Shown piece after piece: positions 23,501 through 37,272 of a stretch of DNA of 64,000 bases. The notes beneath the pieces were generated by a model. The model did not search any database and was not told the DNA's origin. It saw only the letters and a program-made list of their open reading frames with translations. A program made the position numbers and the translations under genes. Positions within the stretch are counted from its first letter, which is position 1, and the number at the start of each line of letters is the position of its first letter. This stretch comes from Hofstenia miamia (Eukaryota > Xenacoelomorpha > Acoela), in contig SCFE01000021.1 of NCBI GenBank assembly GCA_004352715.1, positions 348,739 through 412,738 of the forward strand, in the 5' to 3' direction.

Positions 23501-26500
23501 ACATATTGTACTCCAAACCGAACCGTCGGTTTTCGCGAACCGATTCCAACTCTGCGTCAGTGGTCGTTGTTAACAGTATTTTACAATGTCACCGTTGGAA
23601 CATTTCTTAAAAAACTAGGCAAATCTAATAAAAATGTGTAGAATAGCACTTTGTATGCAGTAAATGTGCATGTGTTGCACTGAATTCGCTTTGATATTAT
23701 TCCCTGGGCTTTGTCAATTTAATGTTTATATGTAATTCAGACGATCAGTTAATGATTTTGTATGGTAGTATTCTCGCAATCTATTCTTAAAATATGTGCT
23801 CAGTGTTCTGAAAATAGTGCTTTCGAAAAAATTGGAAATCAACGAAAATTGACTAAATATGGACAAAGTCTAGAGATAACACAATATATATTTCATTGTA
23901 TCTAAGCCGGTTCAATTCATTTGCTAATCAAAAAATATTTTTGAAAGTATTTGTTCATTTCATCATCACAATTTGTTTTTGTACTTTTAAAACAAATCGT
24001 AGTTTGGATATTTCATTTACAACCTACCAGGGTGATAGAAGAACGTTTTTTATTCGGATACTTGTTTTAAATGTTTTTTAAAACGCATTTTAAATCAGTT
24101 TTACCTTCTTACGGAACTAAAAACTCATATTATGATATCATACTTTTAATACAGCATGAATTTAATGTTGTAGCTTCGATTATATTTGCTTAAAATCAAT
24201 ATGTGCCGCAATCCTTTAAACGATAGATCAAAATATATAGTCAAACTCTTAAATAAAAAGATAGCCAAATGACATGTGGGAAGAGGTCACAAGAGTTCTT
24301 CAAGAAATAAGGTCCTAAAAAAAGTTGCTGTCTTTTCAATCGTATTTAATAACAATATTGCTTTTAATCAGATTTACCCTGAAATTTCAAGCAACCTAGA
24401 ATTATATAAAAATAATGTGTAATTTCCTCATTATTTCATTTTTCCTTCCAATCTCTTACATCTGCAACAGTAATGCTATTATAATGCCCATATTCTACTT
24501 CTGCAGCCTGACATTTTTGTTGCAATTACATTTTACCGTAAATTTCAATTATTTGAATACTTAACATTATTGTGAATTTTTTGTGTATTTTTATTCAACA
24601 TTACAATTATATTATGAAATTAGTCATTTCCTACATTTATTTGCTCAGTATCTGTGTTTATTCCAAATTATTTTGTTAAATACTAGATGTGGGTGTTATT
24701 TATGGATTTCTTGAAATTCTATTCTAACTGCGCAATGTTAAATTTTTCTTACTTATGACCGGGCAATTTACAGTACACAAACTACCATTCAATGTAATAA
24801 GTTGCTTAAGTAACCAAAACAAAGAAAGAGCAACTTTAAACATCTCAATACTTGTTGAACCATTTTATTTTCTTTGATCATTGTAAGAATTTCATTCAAG
24901 TGAAATGCGACTATATATAATAAATAAAAACTTGCTTTTATAACCAATGATTTGGCTTAATTTAACAATGCAAAATTTACATTAACAGTAATATAAAAAG
25001 ATTTATACAAAGAAGCATATAAAAAATTTATAAGCTATATACCTACTTTTACCCCGCCCTGCTAGTAGAGTTATAAGTGTATATATCGATTTTTTTTGAA
25101 AACGACGTCATTGGTAATATACATAGCTCATGGTAAATTAAGCATGTTTAATTATGTCATTTCAATGTAAATTCATTATTTCGAAAAAATCGATCTTTTC
25201 ATCTGTCATACTTTTGATGGTGATCAAAATATTGTAGAAGCGTGGATGTCGCAATACCTAGTTATTGCGACATCCACGGTAGAAGATGTTTAATTTCCCT
25301 TTATAAATACCACATTTAGTTTTCGCATTTACTTTTGCTGTTTATAAGAATATAACGAAATCTTCTTGCATTTAATGTCCACAAAGCACATATTGCATTA
25401 TATTTTTATATGAGTTACTTTTTATTCTAGAAAACACTTCATATATAAACTTATAACACCACGTAAAACAAAATTGACTTAATGAATTCTTTTTATTTAT
25501 TGTATAAAGAAGTATTAGTAATATATTAATTTCATTGTGGAAAAAACTTCCTATTAGTTATTAATTTGGTAAATTATTCACACATTGACTGCCACTGTCA
25601 ACTCTTTGAGTTGAGCCACTTAGCCACAATTTCTTTAAATTTATTTTTTATTGTATTTCATATCAAAATATCATTGTTAGCATTTTAAAAATTACAGAAT
25701 AAAATCACCTGAGATAATATCGGGATGTTACTGTTGTCTATATGTTGGTGATTTTTGACCGAGCTGATCTGGTGCAGTTTTGCTTAAAACTTATTGTGTA
25801 AAAAGTTTTCCAAATGTTATGGTGACCTCATTAATGACTTACGGACTTCCTGAAAACACTTAAGACGTTTTATCAGTGATAATTTGTCGGTTTTAGCTTT
25901 GTTTTGCAAAAAACGCGAAAATTTATATTGTATTTGATAACAGTGGATTCATTTATTCCAACAATTTTTAGCGTAGAACTTTATCGATGTAGGGGGCGGG
26001 GGATCTGAAATTTAACCGATTTGAAGAAAAAAAATTTACACGGGGATTTTTAAGCACATTTGGGACATAAAATTTATCCAATATATGGACGCATGACGGT
26101 CAATGTATTAAAGATCCGCCCTCAATAAAAGCACGTATAGTTTCAATGTGACCTCATTCTTGTTTTATTCCATGCATTTCGGTTTCGAGTTTTGAATTCA
26201 TCTTATTTTACATGTTTTATTGTCAATTACCCAATATATGTATTGGTAATCCTCTAATTTGCGTTATATTTTTCGGTTCTTATCAAAATTGAAATATTTT
26301 TATTATTGGTGAAATATTTGAATTGTGCATTTTTAGATTATACGATATCGAAACTGGTAAATTTGTACGATCGTTTAAAGGATCTCTTGGTGATGATGGT
26401 GTTATCCTCAAGGTATTTAAATTCTTTTTGATATTTTAGATTTATTAAAGGCGCGTTTTAGGGGTGCGCCTCCTTTCCTGTTCAAAAACTATTAAACACT

Positions 26501-27575
26501 ATATGAAATTGCGATTTTTATATGAATATGATGAAAAATAAAATTTTTATTGTTTTCATAAGATAGAAATAATTTTTTTAAAAGCTTTCTGCTCTCTTAT
26601 GAATAAATGGTGTCCTAGAAACACTAGTTTATTGATATTTACCTTAGTTTTAGGCGAGTCTCACTGATCATTTCAGTTTTTGCAAGATGTCATTAAATTT
26701 TGAATAACTTGCAATAAAATAATCGGTTTATAATAATTTTAGGAAAGAACCTTAAACGTTCCTCCCTCGTTCGACATTTTTTAGGATCGCGCATGATTTA
26801 TTATTATATTATACCTATTCGTATTTATTGAAACATGCAAAGGGTCATACACAGGAAAGTGCTATTGTTTGTTTCACAGAAATGCTGTCTTGGTTTTATT
26901 TGCATTTTTTATTTCACCCAATAATACTAGATCAATTGGAAATATCTAACCCAGTGATATGTTGTATATTTTTGTAATTTTTAAGATTGGTAAGGTTTTT
27001 TTTCAGTTTTAATCAAAAAAAGTTGTAATCACCCTATTTCTATTATGATAACTGATTAAATTTGCTAACAATTTCATGCAACATTCATAGATTGCTCTTG
27101 ATCCAACTTCCACATATTTTGCGACCAGTTGCTCAGATAAGACGCTATGTTTGGTGGATAACGCATCAGGGGAGCTGGTCGCATCTGTTACTGGTCATTC
27201 AGGTAAGCCTTTAATACAATTCCTCATATATGATTTAAATTTTTAGAAATTGTTACTGGTCTCAAATTCACTCACGATTCAAAGCGCCTCATTTCGGTCA
27301 GCGGTGACAGGTATCTCTTATGATTCCATTAAATAGTTTTTTCTTAAAATTAATTTAAATATTTCAGATTAATTTTTCCGAACATTGCATTAAAACCAAC
27401 CTTGTATTTATGTAGTCTTTTTCAAATTTCAGTTATCAATTATTTTCTTAATAGATTTTTATTTAATAATAAATTAGTTAGAGTCTTTCAAAATTCCATT
27501 GTCTAACAAAATATGAAGTGCTATTTATATAACAATTATTTTGAATAACGCAGTGATAATGCAATTGAAAATTAC

Positions 27576-27615
<40 letters not shown>

Positions 27616-29769
27616 TCTTTTTGAAATGAATATAATTTGATTTAGTTGCATTTTCGTATGGAAGCTGAGTAAACAACTACAGCAAATAATCAAATCCATC
27701 GATATTGTTGATTTAGAAGAGACATACGTCAAAATGCCGTCATCTAGTACATTAGCGAGGTATTTTAAATTTAAGCCTAAGAAAAAAAACTCTGCACATA
27801 TAATGTAAGTTTTTACTAAACACTTTAAAATTAAACTCAGTTGGTCTTAGTTATCTACATATTCGTTGTTCATATTATTCAATTTTTCACTTTTATCTTT
27901 TGATAAGTTTTATCAGTTTTATCCACTCAGATTGTTTTGAATTAATGTTAACTTTTGAAACTTTTCACACTTAAATCTTAAAAAAACATATATTTCTAAA
28001 TGGTGATCTTCACTTTTTTGACCACATTTCGTTTTAATTTTTACTGAATTTTCTTGGTATCTTACATTTTTATTGATGAAACATTTTTCTATTATAACAA
28101 CTTTCACACTAATAGTTTATATATTTGTCGCCTCATTTGAGTATTGTTATTGTTAAAAACATATCCCAAACGCACCACTAAATTTTAAATTGGGGTTCTT
28201 TCGTTTGTTCTTTTTACTCAGTTATTTTAAGTTATAGAAATGCCAGCATTACTTTTATGACTAAAAATTTCAAAAGCTTTTCGCTCAGTGCATTGAGAGC
28301 CATTTGAGTGATTATCCTTACAATATCGTGAACCTAAAAATCGTTGAGGACATCCGAATATTCTATTTTATATGATCTGTACGCTAATGTTTCACTAGGA
28401 AAACGAATTGTACATAACTTAATATCAACTTGTTTCCACTCTACAATAAACAATCATATCAGACAAAAAGAAATCATTGGTTCAATATTGTTATATTATA
28501 AATGTCAATGATATTTCTTCAAACGAATCTCATTTCGCTTTGTTACTCATTATCTCACAGCTGCTGATATTTGAATAATAATCCCACGCCTTACATCGCA
28601 GGGCAAATCGATTTCCCTACAAATTCTATTTATGCATATTTAATTCATTGTTTGGCATTTATATGCATATAGTGTCCATTGGGACGCTAATGCTTTAATG
28701 TTAACACATGGGGGACAGGTAGACTTTGTAATTATTGATTCTTTATGTCAGCAATTATGACTTGAAAGATGCATGGTTAAGTTATCGTTTATATAAACTG
28801 AAACGTTTGACTATTCATTAGGCTGTGCGAATATTACATTTAGGGCATCAACTCATGATGGCGTTACTCGTTATGACGACGAAAAACAAGCAGACAACAG
28901 TATGTAAAAATGGTGTTCTTGTCATCTAAATTTTATAATTTAGTACCTGTTTCAATTTCATTAAATTTTGTAGAAGATGACTTACCCAAATGGATGAGAG
29001 CATCAGTAAGTTTTCAACGCATTGCAATAATTTTGAATATTATTAAATGGCTGGGAAAAAATTACTAATCCAAATACATGCATATATTTTTTGGAATACT
29101 TTTTTACTTTAAAAAATATTATAACCAAAGCTTTCTAAAAATATTTTTCATACTTTATTTACATATTTTTTCTATCCTAGCTTCTGAAGTGTATCTAATC
29201 AAACATTATTTTTATAAATCATTTTGCTTTGGTGGATTACTATATTCGATTTTCTTATGTATTTGAACAATGCATACTGACAAATTTTGATCAATTTGCA
29301 GTTTTGGTTTTATCCGCAAAATTGGTTTTCAGTGATACGAAAGCTTAAGTAAAGTATATAGCAGCTGAGTTACATTTTTTCCTGTGGTTATTCAAATCTT
29401 GGTTTAACACACTTTAACCCCCATGTAACCAGAGGATAAAGAAATTCATTAAAAATATAAAAATTTAATAGAAAGTACTTTTACTCTCTAATTGCCATTG
29501 TTATGTCTGTTTCTATATGGATTCACTAAACATTTAACCGTTCCATTTCAAAACTAAACATTCATATTTAACATTACTGCATTCAATTTAAAACATAACG
29601 CATTCAATTTAATAAGCTATTCAAATTAAAAGATTAGTCATTCAATTTAAAGCAAATATCAAACTATAATAAATTTTAATTATGCAATTGTTTTATGCTG
29701 AATTATGTATTGGTTTCACAGATATGCTTGGAAAATTAGCTATTTATAATCATGGGTTAGTCGAATTGA

Positions 29770-29803
<34 letters not shown>

Positions 29804-32800
29804 TTCACAATATTGTTTAGTTTGGGAATTTTGTCAAAATAGAAGTTATGCCGCTATATAATGAGAAAATTTCATGAAACGGATACGAAAGGGTTTTGGA
29901 TCAAATCTAATTGCTCATTTTGTATGCGAAAAGGAGTTTAATTAGCAATTAAACAATGCTAGTCTTAAGGTTTTTATGTAAGCATTGAGTGTTTTTAGCG
30001 TCCTTTAGGGTGACTCATTATTTTGCCTACAGACAAAATATTGAATCCAATGTACACCATATTAGACGGTTGTTCATTGGGGCTAGGTTTCCATTATCGG
30101 CCGCAAAAACATTTCTTTAATCAACATTTTTTGCCTGTTGCTGTTTTATTAGTAAAATATTGAACATCACTTGTTACTAATAATATGTTTATACATATAA
30201 TCAATTGGAGTTTGCATTAATGACGTTCAGTTCAGTAATTTACTCCAAACTACAAAATTTTGCTCAATTTACGATATTTGAAGTACATGATTTTTACATA
30301 TACACCAAAATACATATACGCAAGAAATATGAAATACACATACCTACAACATTCACAAAAAAAGATGGTATATGTTAATTGCTTGTTTCAATTATCATCA
30401 CACATTGTGTATTCCAGTGTAAAATTCGTTAGGAAATTTTTACTAATATAGCTCAGGTAAAAGAAATGAGAAAAAATGTTCCAATGCAAAAACCCTTCAA
30501 CGAGAGCACACAATTTTTTTTACGTCATTAAAGTGCTATCTCTTTAGGAATACATTTAGGCGATCAGGCACAATCAACAAATTTACCCGTAAACACACCA
30601 GATGTGGACAGGTACTGTATTAATTTTCACTAAACATCTCTCATTAAGATGCATACACGTTCTGTAATATCTTTACTGTACTGGAACCACGACCACAAAA
30701 CTACTCAAGATATCGGGTATGAACTCAAAAACATTCTGCAGAAACTTCAAAATGTTGACTGAAACGAATACGCTAGAAAGGAAGAAAGCAAGTGAGCGAC
30801 CCCTCAAATTGGCTGGAAGTGAATGGAAAAGTTAATAAAATTGGTTCACAAGACCCATTGAAATCAACCGCTCATTTGAACTCCACGTTTCAAGAAACCC
30901 ATAACAGACTTGTTTCAACATCGAGTACCGAGTACTTTCAAGGGGAGGGATCTGTAAAAAACGTCGAAAAAGAAAGAAGACCGAGTAAGCTTCTGTAAAA
31001 CATGTTCGCTGAATGCATTTTCAAAATGTTTTCATAACCGATGAGTCTATGTTCCATCTGCATAGAAACATTTCTCATTGGTCTACGACAGTCAAGACTC
31101 CTCTGAAGCCATCTCCAATATCTTCCAAATAGCATAGTTTGGGTGATTTGAACTATAAGGATTTTTTACTTGAAAATTGTTGAAGGAGGTACGCTGACAG
31201 TTCAAAGTATACTGATATTTTAGCAGAATTTATCTCATGTGCGGACCGGTGTTATCGTATCAGACTGGAAAGATTCTTCAGCATGATGGGGCTACCTCCC
31301 ATACTTCAAGAAACACCCAAAATTTCTTCAAAGAAGAAAAACTGCATAATTTGCAGTGGCCTGTCAACTCACCCTACCTTTCACTTATAGAAAATGTTTG
31401 AGCGATCATGAATGACGACGTGGAAGAGAAAAATCCAAAAAATTTGCAAACACTGGAACAGTATTTGATGAAGTCCAAAGAAAAAATTACCCCGAGAATG
31501 CAGATGAATTTGATACTCTCAATTAAGAACAGATTTTTGAAATGTGTTCGCTCCGAAGGCAATTTTATCCAATTTCTTCTACATAGACTTATAGAAAACT
31601 TAGCGTGCCATCGATTGATATAAATTTTGTTACTGTGCGTGTTTTTGTTGCTAAAAGATTTAAAAAATTCTGTTTCTCATTTTTTTGCCGGAGCTATAGT
31701 TTTTAACACGTTAGTTAATACACACTAATATCATATTTGTTTCCAATTTTACAAGTTAACCGAGAGCTTTTCTATGGAAGTTGTCAAGTTTGAATTATGT
31801 TAATTTGATGGAGACATTTTAGACATCATCAGATTCATCAGACCAAGTTACTGCGGTGCCACGACCTGGCGGGAAGTGGGCAGAACGTCTACGAGATCCT
31901 CTGCAAATAAATTCTCAAACTTTCGTTAACTCTCCTGCTGATGCATTTCGTTAGTCTTTTGCATTTATATCACAATTTTCATTTTCATTAATATCATTTT
32001 ATTCTACTCAATTTTAATTATATTTCGTAATTGATCATACATATTAATATAAATGTCAAGTGGTAATATAGATGAATTCTCTTATTAAACCATATAGAAT
32101 GTTTTTTCATTAATGTTATTGCATTTAATGTAACTGCGAATCCGCTCAACTCGTGCGATCATTGTAGCGGCCACACCAGAGGCGTTTTGCAGAATCAATT
32201 AAGTGGCAAAAAATGGATGTAACATCTAAGTTCTTAATTGTAAATATTTTGGTTAAATATATTATAAGTTTACTCATGCAATACTAGAAAATGGGTTTTT
32301 GCGTTTCCCCCAAATACTGTATACATGGATATAAAGTTGACATAGACTGGCTTCACTCTTGTTTATACATTTAATTTAATAAGATACATGAATATTAAGT
32401 TCGTTAGTTCTATTACTCCTCTTTCAGATTTTTTATGAATCCTTAGGAATGCTATGCACTGTAAGGCGTTTCATGTTACATCTTTTTTTCGGATCAAGCT
32501 CCTTTTTTTAAATCAATAGTGCAGCTATATTACCTTTTTAAATTGTGCAAGTTTGAGCTATTTCCGATAATTTTAAAATACAATGCCCCTACCGCGTTTT
32601 GTAAAGTGGCCTCGGAATTGTTTAAAAACCCCACAGAAATTGCAATTTCAATATGCTTTTTGTGACAATAACCAAGGCTCTGAAATATGGTTAATTGTGA
32701 CCTTTAGGTCATTCAAACAAAGAAACAGAAAATGTTGCAAGGTTTCAATTAAGGCTTGACACTCCTTCCCCTTAATACCTATATATTAGTCCTAAAATTT

Positions 32801-35800
32801 AATGAAACGTGCATAAACAGAATTGTTTTTCATTTAATAATATTGTCCGTGGTAGTATATAATATATTTATGGAAATGGCTTTCTCATTTTGGCTTGATT
32901 TTGTTTGTAATGCTATTGTAAAATTATCAATACTATACTTTACTTTGTTGGATAAAATAGAATTCATAGAATAGAGTTTCTTGTTGATTGGTTCCTGAAA
33001 AATATAATTATAATGCCATGAAATAGAAAGAAAATGTTTGATGAAAAAGAAAAACCAAAATTGAAGGATCCATGTGGACCTATAAAAAAACAAACAATAA
33101 ATGTAATCATGTACTTGGACGTTCTTTAGATCAAATGTCTCAATAATAGCTGCCAATAGTAAAAAATTTTCATTTAGTTTTCGTCACTAAAAATTTTAAT
33201 CCAGTTCAGTTAAAAATTAACAGCTGTTAAAATCACGGATGATGAACAGGAAAATTGTAATCACCACCTTAGCAACTCGTATCTGTGTGATAAAAATTTC
33301 ATGTTGCCTACTGTTATAATCAAGCAGAACGGCAACACGAAATAGGTGTTCGCATCAAGCCATTGTTTGAAATTACTGCAAAGTTAAGATTTAATTTGGC
33401 AGAAGACGACCATCTTCAATATTTAAGCGACCTAATTAGCCATCAGTTTGAACTGGAAAAGAGAACATCAGACACATAATCCCTTAAATGTGAAACATAT
33501 TTAAATTTTTTACTTAGATTAAAGTACTGGCGCTATTTGAGTTCTTACATAGTGATGGTGCATGGCCAAGGTTACCCCAACCGCCATGGGCAGCAAATCC
33601 AGATTATTTACATTTTATATATATATATATATATGTGCTATGGGTTTTATACTGAGTAGCCGCCCCACCGATTTTCTCCATGCATAGCGCCCACGAGCAG
33701 TTCTGCCGGTTAATGCAAAAAAATTGAGTATGCGTGATAACTTTAGGGTTTATTTAATAGCCACACACCAAATTTGGGCTCAAGGGGAGCAATTCTCCAA
33801 AAAAAATATAAAAAATAAAAAATGAAAAAAATCGTAGAAAAAACTGGATTTATTGACCATTTCAACAATTTAAATTTGTTTTTAAACTAATTTTTCCATT
33901 TTCATCAAATTGAGCTCTTTGCAATATCTGATATTATTTCCAGGTCGATATTAGCAGTTTTTCCCAGTAAATATGAGGTCCGGCTCCGGCCATGTCAAAA
34001 ATTCCTATTTCAGCCGGAATATGTCCGATTTTGGCGAGATTTTTTATCAGTGTCAGTAACCTACATGCTTAAGCCATTTCTAATATCAAAATTTGATAAG
34101 AAAGATTTTAGGACTATTATATATGTATTAGGAGGAAAGGGGTGTCAACCCTTAATTGAATCATTGACTCATTTTCTATTTCTTTGTTTGAATGACCCCA
34201 AAGGTCACAATTAACCTTATTTCTGGGCCTTGGTGATTGTCTGTCTCAAAAAGCATATTAAAATTGCAATTTTTGTGGGTCACTTCACAAAACGCGGTAG
34301 GTGGTCATTTTAAAATTATCAGAAATAGCTCAAACTTGCACAGTTTGATTGCATCATATAGCTGCACTATTGGTTTAGAAAGGAACTTGATCCGAAAAAA
34401 GATAGAAAAATGAAACTCCCTAATGCACTACTTATATTCCATATGCATATTATTTCCTTTATGCTTGTTTATTGTATATGTTTCAGCTTATGAATATAGT
34501 GATCAACCAGGTAGCAGAACTAATTTTCTATACTAACTTTATTGTTTTAAGCTCCCTTTTAAACATCATTTTCTCCTCATGTCAATATTTTAAGTCTTAA
34601 AATCAAATTGTTTTAATGTCTTCATAATAATTTCATTGTAGTTTAAGATTTTCTGTTTGAGATCTTACATATTTCATATCATTCATTGTGAACATTTGCG
34701 TTTAGATTGCTTCAGAAAACTCTCCATTGAGTCTACCAGTGGGGTAAGTTTCTTCAGCGTTTTCCGTGTACACTTTTCTATTGCTTGTTTTTTTCAGAGT
34801 AATTCTGCTGTTGTATCGGCTGAAATTTCCGAGCAGCCATATATGTTTCAAATGGACGAAGTCAAGGTTAATGCTTGCTGCTCTGTTTTGCATGTGTCTT
34901 ACCTCTGTAGTTAACCCCTGTATTTGTTCAATGATACCAAATTTCCATTGGAAATTATTTATAAATGTTGCATGATTATATATGAATTTACTTACTTTTT
35001 GTTCTAGTAGATTACATAGAAGTAGGTTAGGCCGCATTTACACTTGGTGTGTATTCGTGCGGCTTTTCTTACTGTTCTATAGAAACAAATTTTAATTGTG
35101 TGCTTTGATGTGTCAATCCTTAAATATTGTAATTAGAAATATACCCTCCGTTTGGTTTGATAAATCCCGCCCAATTAAGTTGCGTTGATGTGTATATCCG
35201 GCTTTTCGGTTCGATTATTGTTTTTTTGCAACTCTTGTTTAGTTTTACAGAATAAAGAATACGTGACTTATGGTCAAATAAATTTTTACATTAATGTAAT
35301 TCTTATATGGATCACTTAATTACTCATATGAAAATTTGGATAATAAATATGTAAGATAATTTTTGCTAAGCCCGGCTTAAGAAACCAAACCATAATAATT
35401 TCCCGTCTTATTTCCAAGCAACTAACACCATTCTATAGTTTAAGGTTGTGTGCTTAAAAGTTGCTTATGTTGCGCTTCAATTCAATTGTATACGTCTATG
35501 TGAACGTATGCAGTTGTTATAGAATCAAGAAATCTTTTCATTGGTTTGAATTCAAATAAATAGTTCAAGTGGATTTTTACTTTCGTAAATTTTGAATATT
35601 CTTCCTTTGTTGTTTTATTAGCCATTCAATTAACAGCAGGTAGGGAGGGAGAGGTGGCGTAGATTTTTGTGGGCTGCCTCGCCCCTTAATGCAATTTTGT
35701 ACTTTCTTGCATATTTAATTTTTCCCTTATTTGTTAAATTATTTAAAATACCATTTTATTTTTTCCAGAATTATATATACTTTTATTTTTTCAGAAATCA

Positions 35801-37235
35801 AATTATATGAATAAAATTATATTGCCAAAATTCTTTCGTCAGTGAGCTAGAAAATAGTAGACATTGATACATGTAGCAGGGATCATTTACTATCATTTTA
35901 ACAGGGGCTCATGTGTTATATGTAGTTCAATCTTGAACAAACATGTTTATTGATAACATCCTGCATTATCTTGTTAATAGTATATGTACATGTAGATTTG
36001 TAATTCATGGAAGATGTGCGTTATGCTTAATAATTTTATGTAATTATATTTTTTTGCATCTAGTTTAACAACTCTGATTCTGCCCCATATTGACTCATGC
36101 TTTCAATCACCCCCAAATTGCCCCACGCCAAAAATCTGTATTGCCTAAAATTTATATTATGACCATTTTCATAACCCTATCCCACCACTAGCAAATATTT
36201 TGAATCCTTAGAAGCTATATAATAATTTTTCCAATTTCATCGTATGCTACTATCAATAGAAATCAAATAATAAACATACTGCTAGTATATGGTAAAAACG
36301 TCATAGTCAAATGAAATTGAATTACAGCTTTAAGACAATATTATATACACTATGCCAAATTAGTCGTACTCCTTCCAGCAGTTGAGTTGTAAGGCCTATT
36401 GAGGACTTTGAATTTCAGTTGAAGAAGATCTTATTGTTCTATTGAATAGAATAATATACATAATTTTTCAAAGAGACATATAATCTCACCATTTTACAAT
36501 TTCTAAAATTGCCAATTTTTTGGTTCTTTTTTTCTCAAATCAAGAATAACCATTTCAAAAAAAATTGATGTCCTTTCCAATTTCATTTTCATCTTTAATA
36601 TCGGGTATTTAACATTTGTTTTCATTCATTTTTATTAAACTTGGAAATTTTATTTTTTTATTAACAGTTAAGGGATATTTTAAGTGAACTATCCTTCAAC
36701 TCAATTTGTCAACTGGTCGTCAAATTGTGCATTGAAACACCTATTTATTGGTAACAAATTGCGTTGATATTTTATCAAGACCAAAATTTGTGCGATTTCA
36801 AAATTTTATAATTGCTGTGTTGACAAATCGTTTCTTTTAAACACCGCATTGATTTGATGTACGATTTCGCTTTTACATCTAAGGTCGCAATTTTCGATGA
36901 ATACACACTTACAGTAACGTAAAATAATAGAATAGACAAAAATTTACTGGATAAATCAACGCTGTGTTTACATTAAATGATTTGTCAACAGAATAATTGT
37001 AAGATCGTCTTGACAAAATATTAACTCATTTTCTGATCAATGCAATTAAATTGGTGTCTCCATTACGATTTGTCGACCAGTTGACAAATTGAGTCGATAA
37101 TTTTTTAATGGAAGCATGCTGTTGGTTTGTCACTAATTGCTCTGTAAATTAATCGCGTCGACAAATCGTTCACTGGAAACGGATCAATATATTTTAATGG
37201 CTTTTTTCTTATTATTAACTGTCAAGAATATCAAC

Positions 37236-37272
<37 letters not shown>

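Larger units (their letters stand above)
19936..26336. other. WDR62 intron, 6.4 kb, with MITEs
   Basis: Contains an (AT)n tract, a degraded GGCGTAGCCAG-type element, a repeat related to 45240-45530, a hAT MITE with an exact target duplication, a perfect hairpin with a 7-bp flanking repeat, and a G-rich MITE candidate. The remainder (22100-23040, 23570-25230, 25290-25980) is featureless AT-rich sequence. Confidence 0.6.
32462..34422. mobile_element. 2-kb element with ~340-bp inverted arms and 7/8-bp TSD
   Basis: Bases about 32462-32800 reappear inverted at about 34085-34422, with shared words such as TTTTCGGATCAAG, GCGTTTTGTAAAGTG and AGTCCTAAAAT in the same order. The ends are TAAGGCGTTTCAT and, inverted, TAGGGAGTTTCAT. 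The flanks are ATGCACTG (32454-32461) and ATGCACTA (34423-34430), an 8-bp target duplication with one change, which points to a hAT-like foldback element. The 1.28-kb centre has an (AT)n tract at 33615-33634 and a 60-codon open stretch. It sits in a WDR62 intron. Confidence 0.8.

Noticed and set aside
28669-28715. Candidate WDR62 exon (VHWDANALMLTHGGQ) with AG and GT edges
   Set aside because: Its end phase does not fit the next exon, while 27804 joins directly to 28844 in phase.
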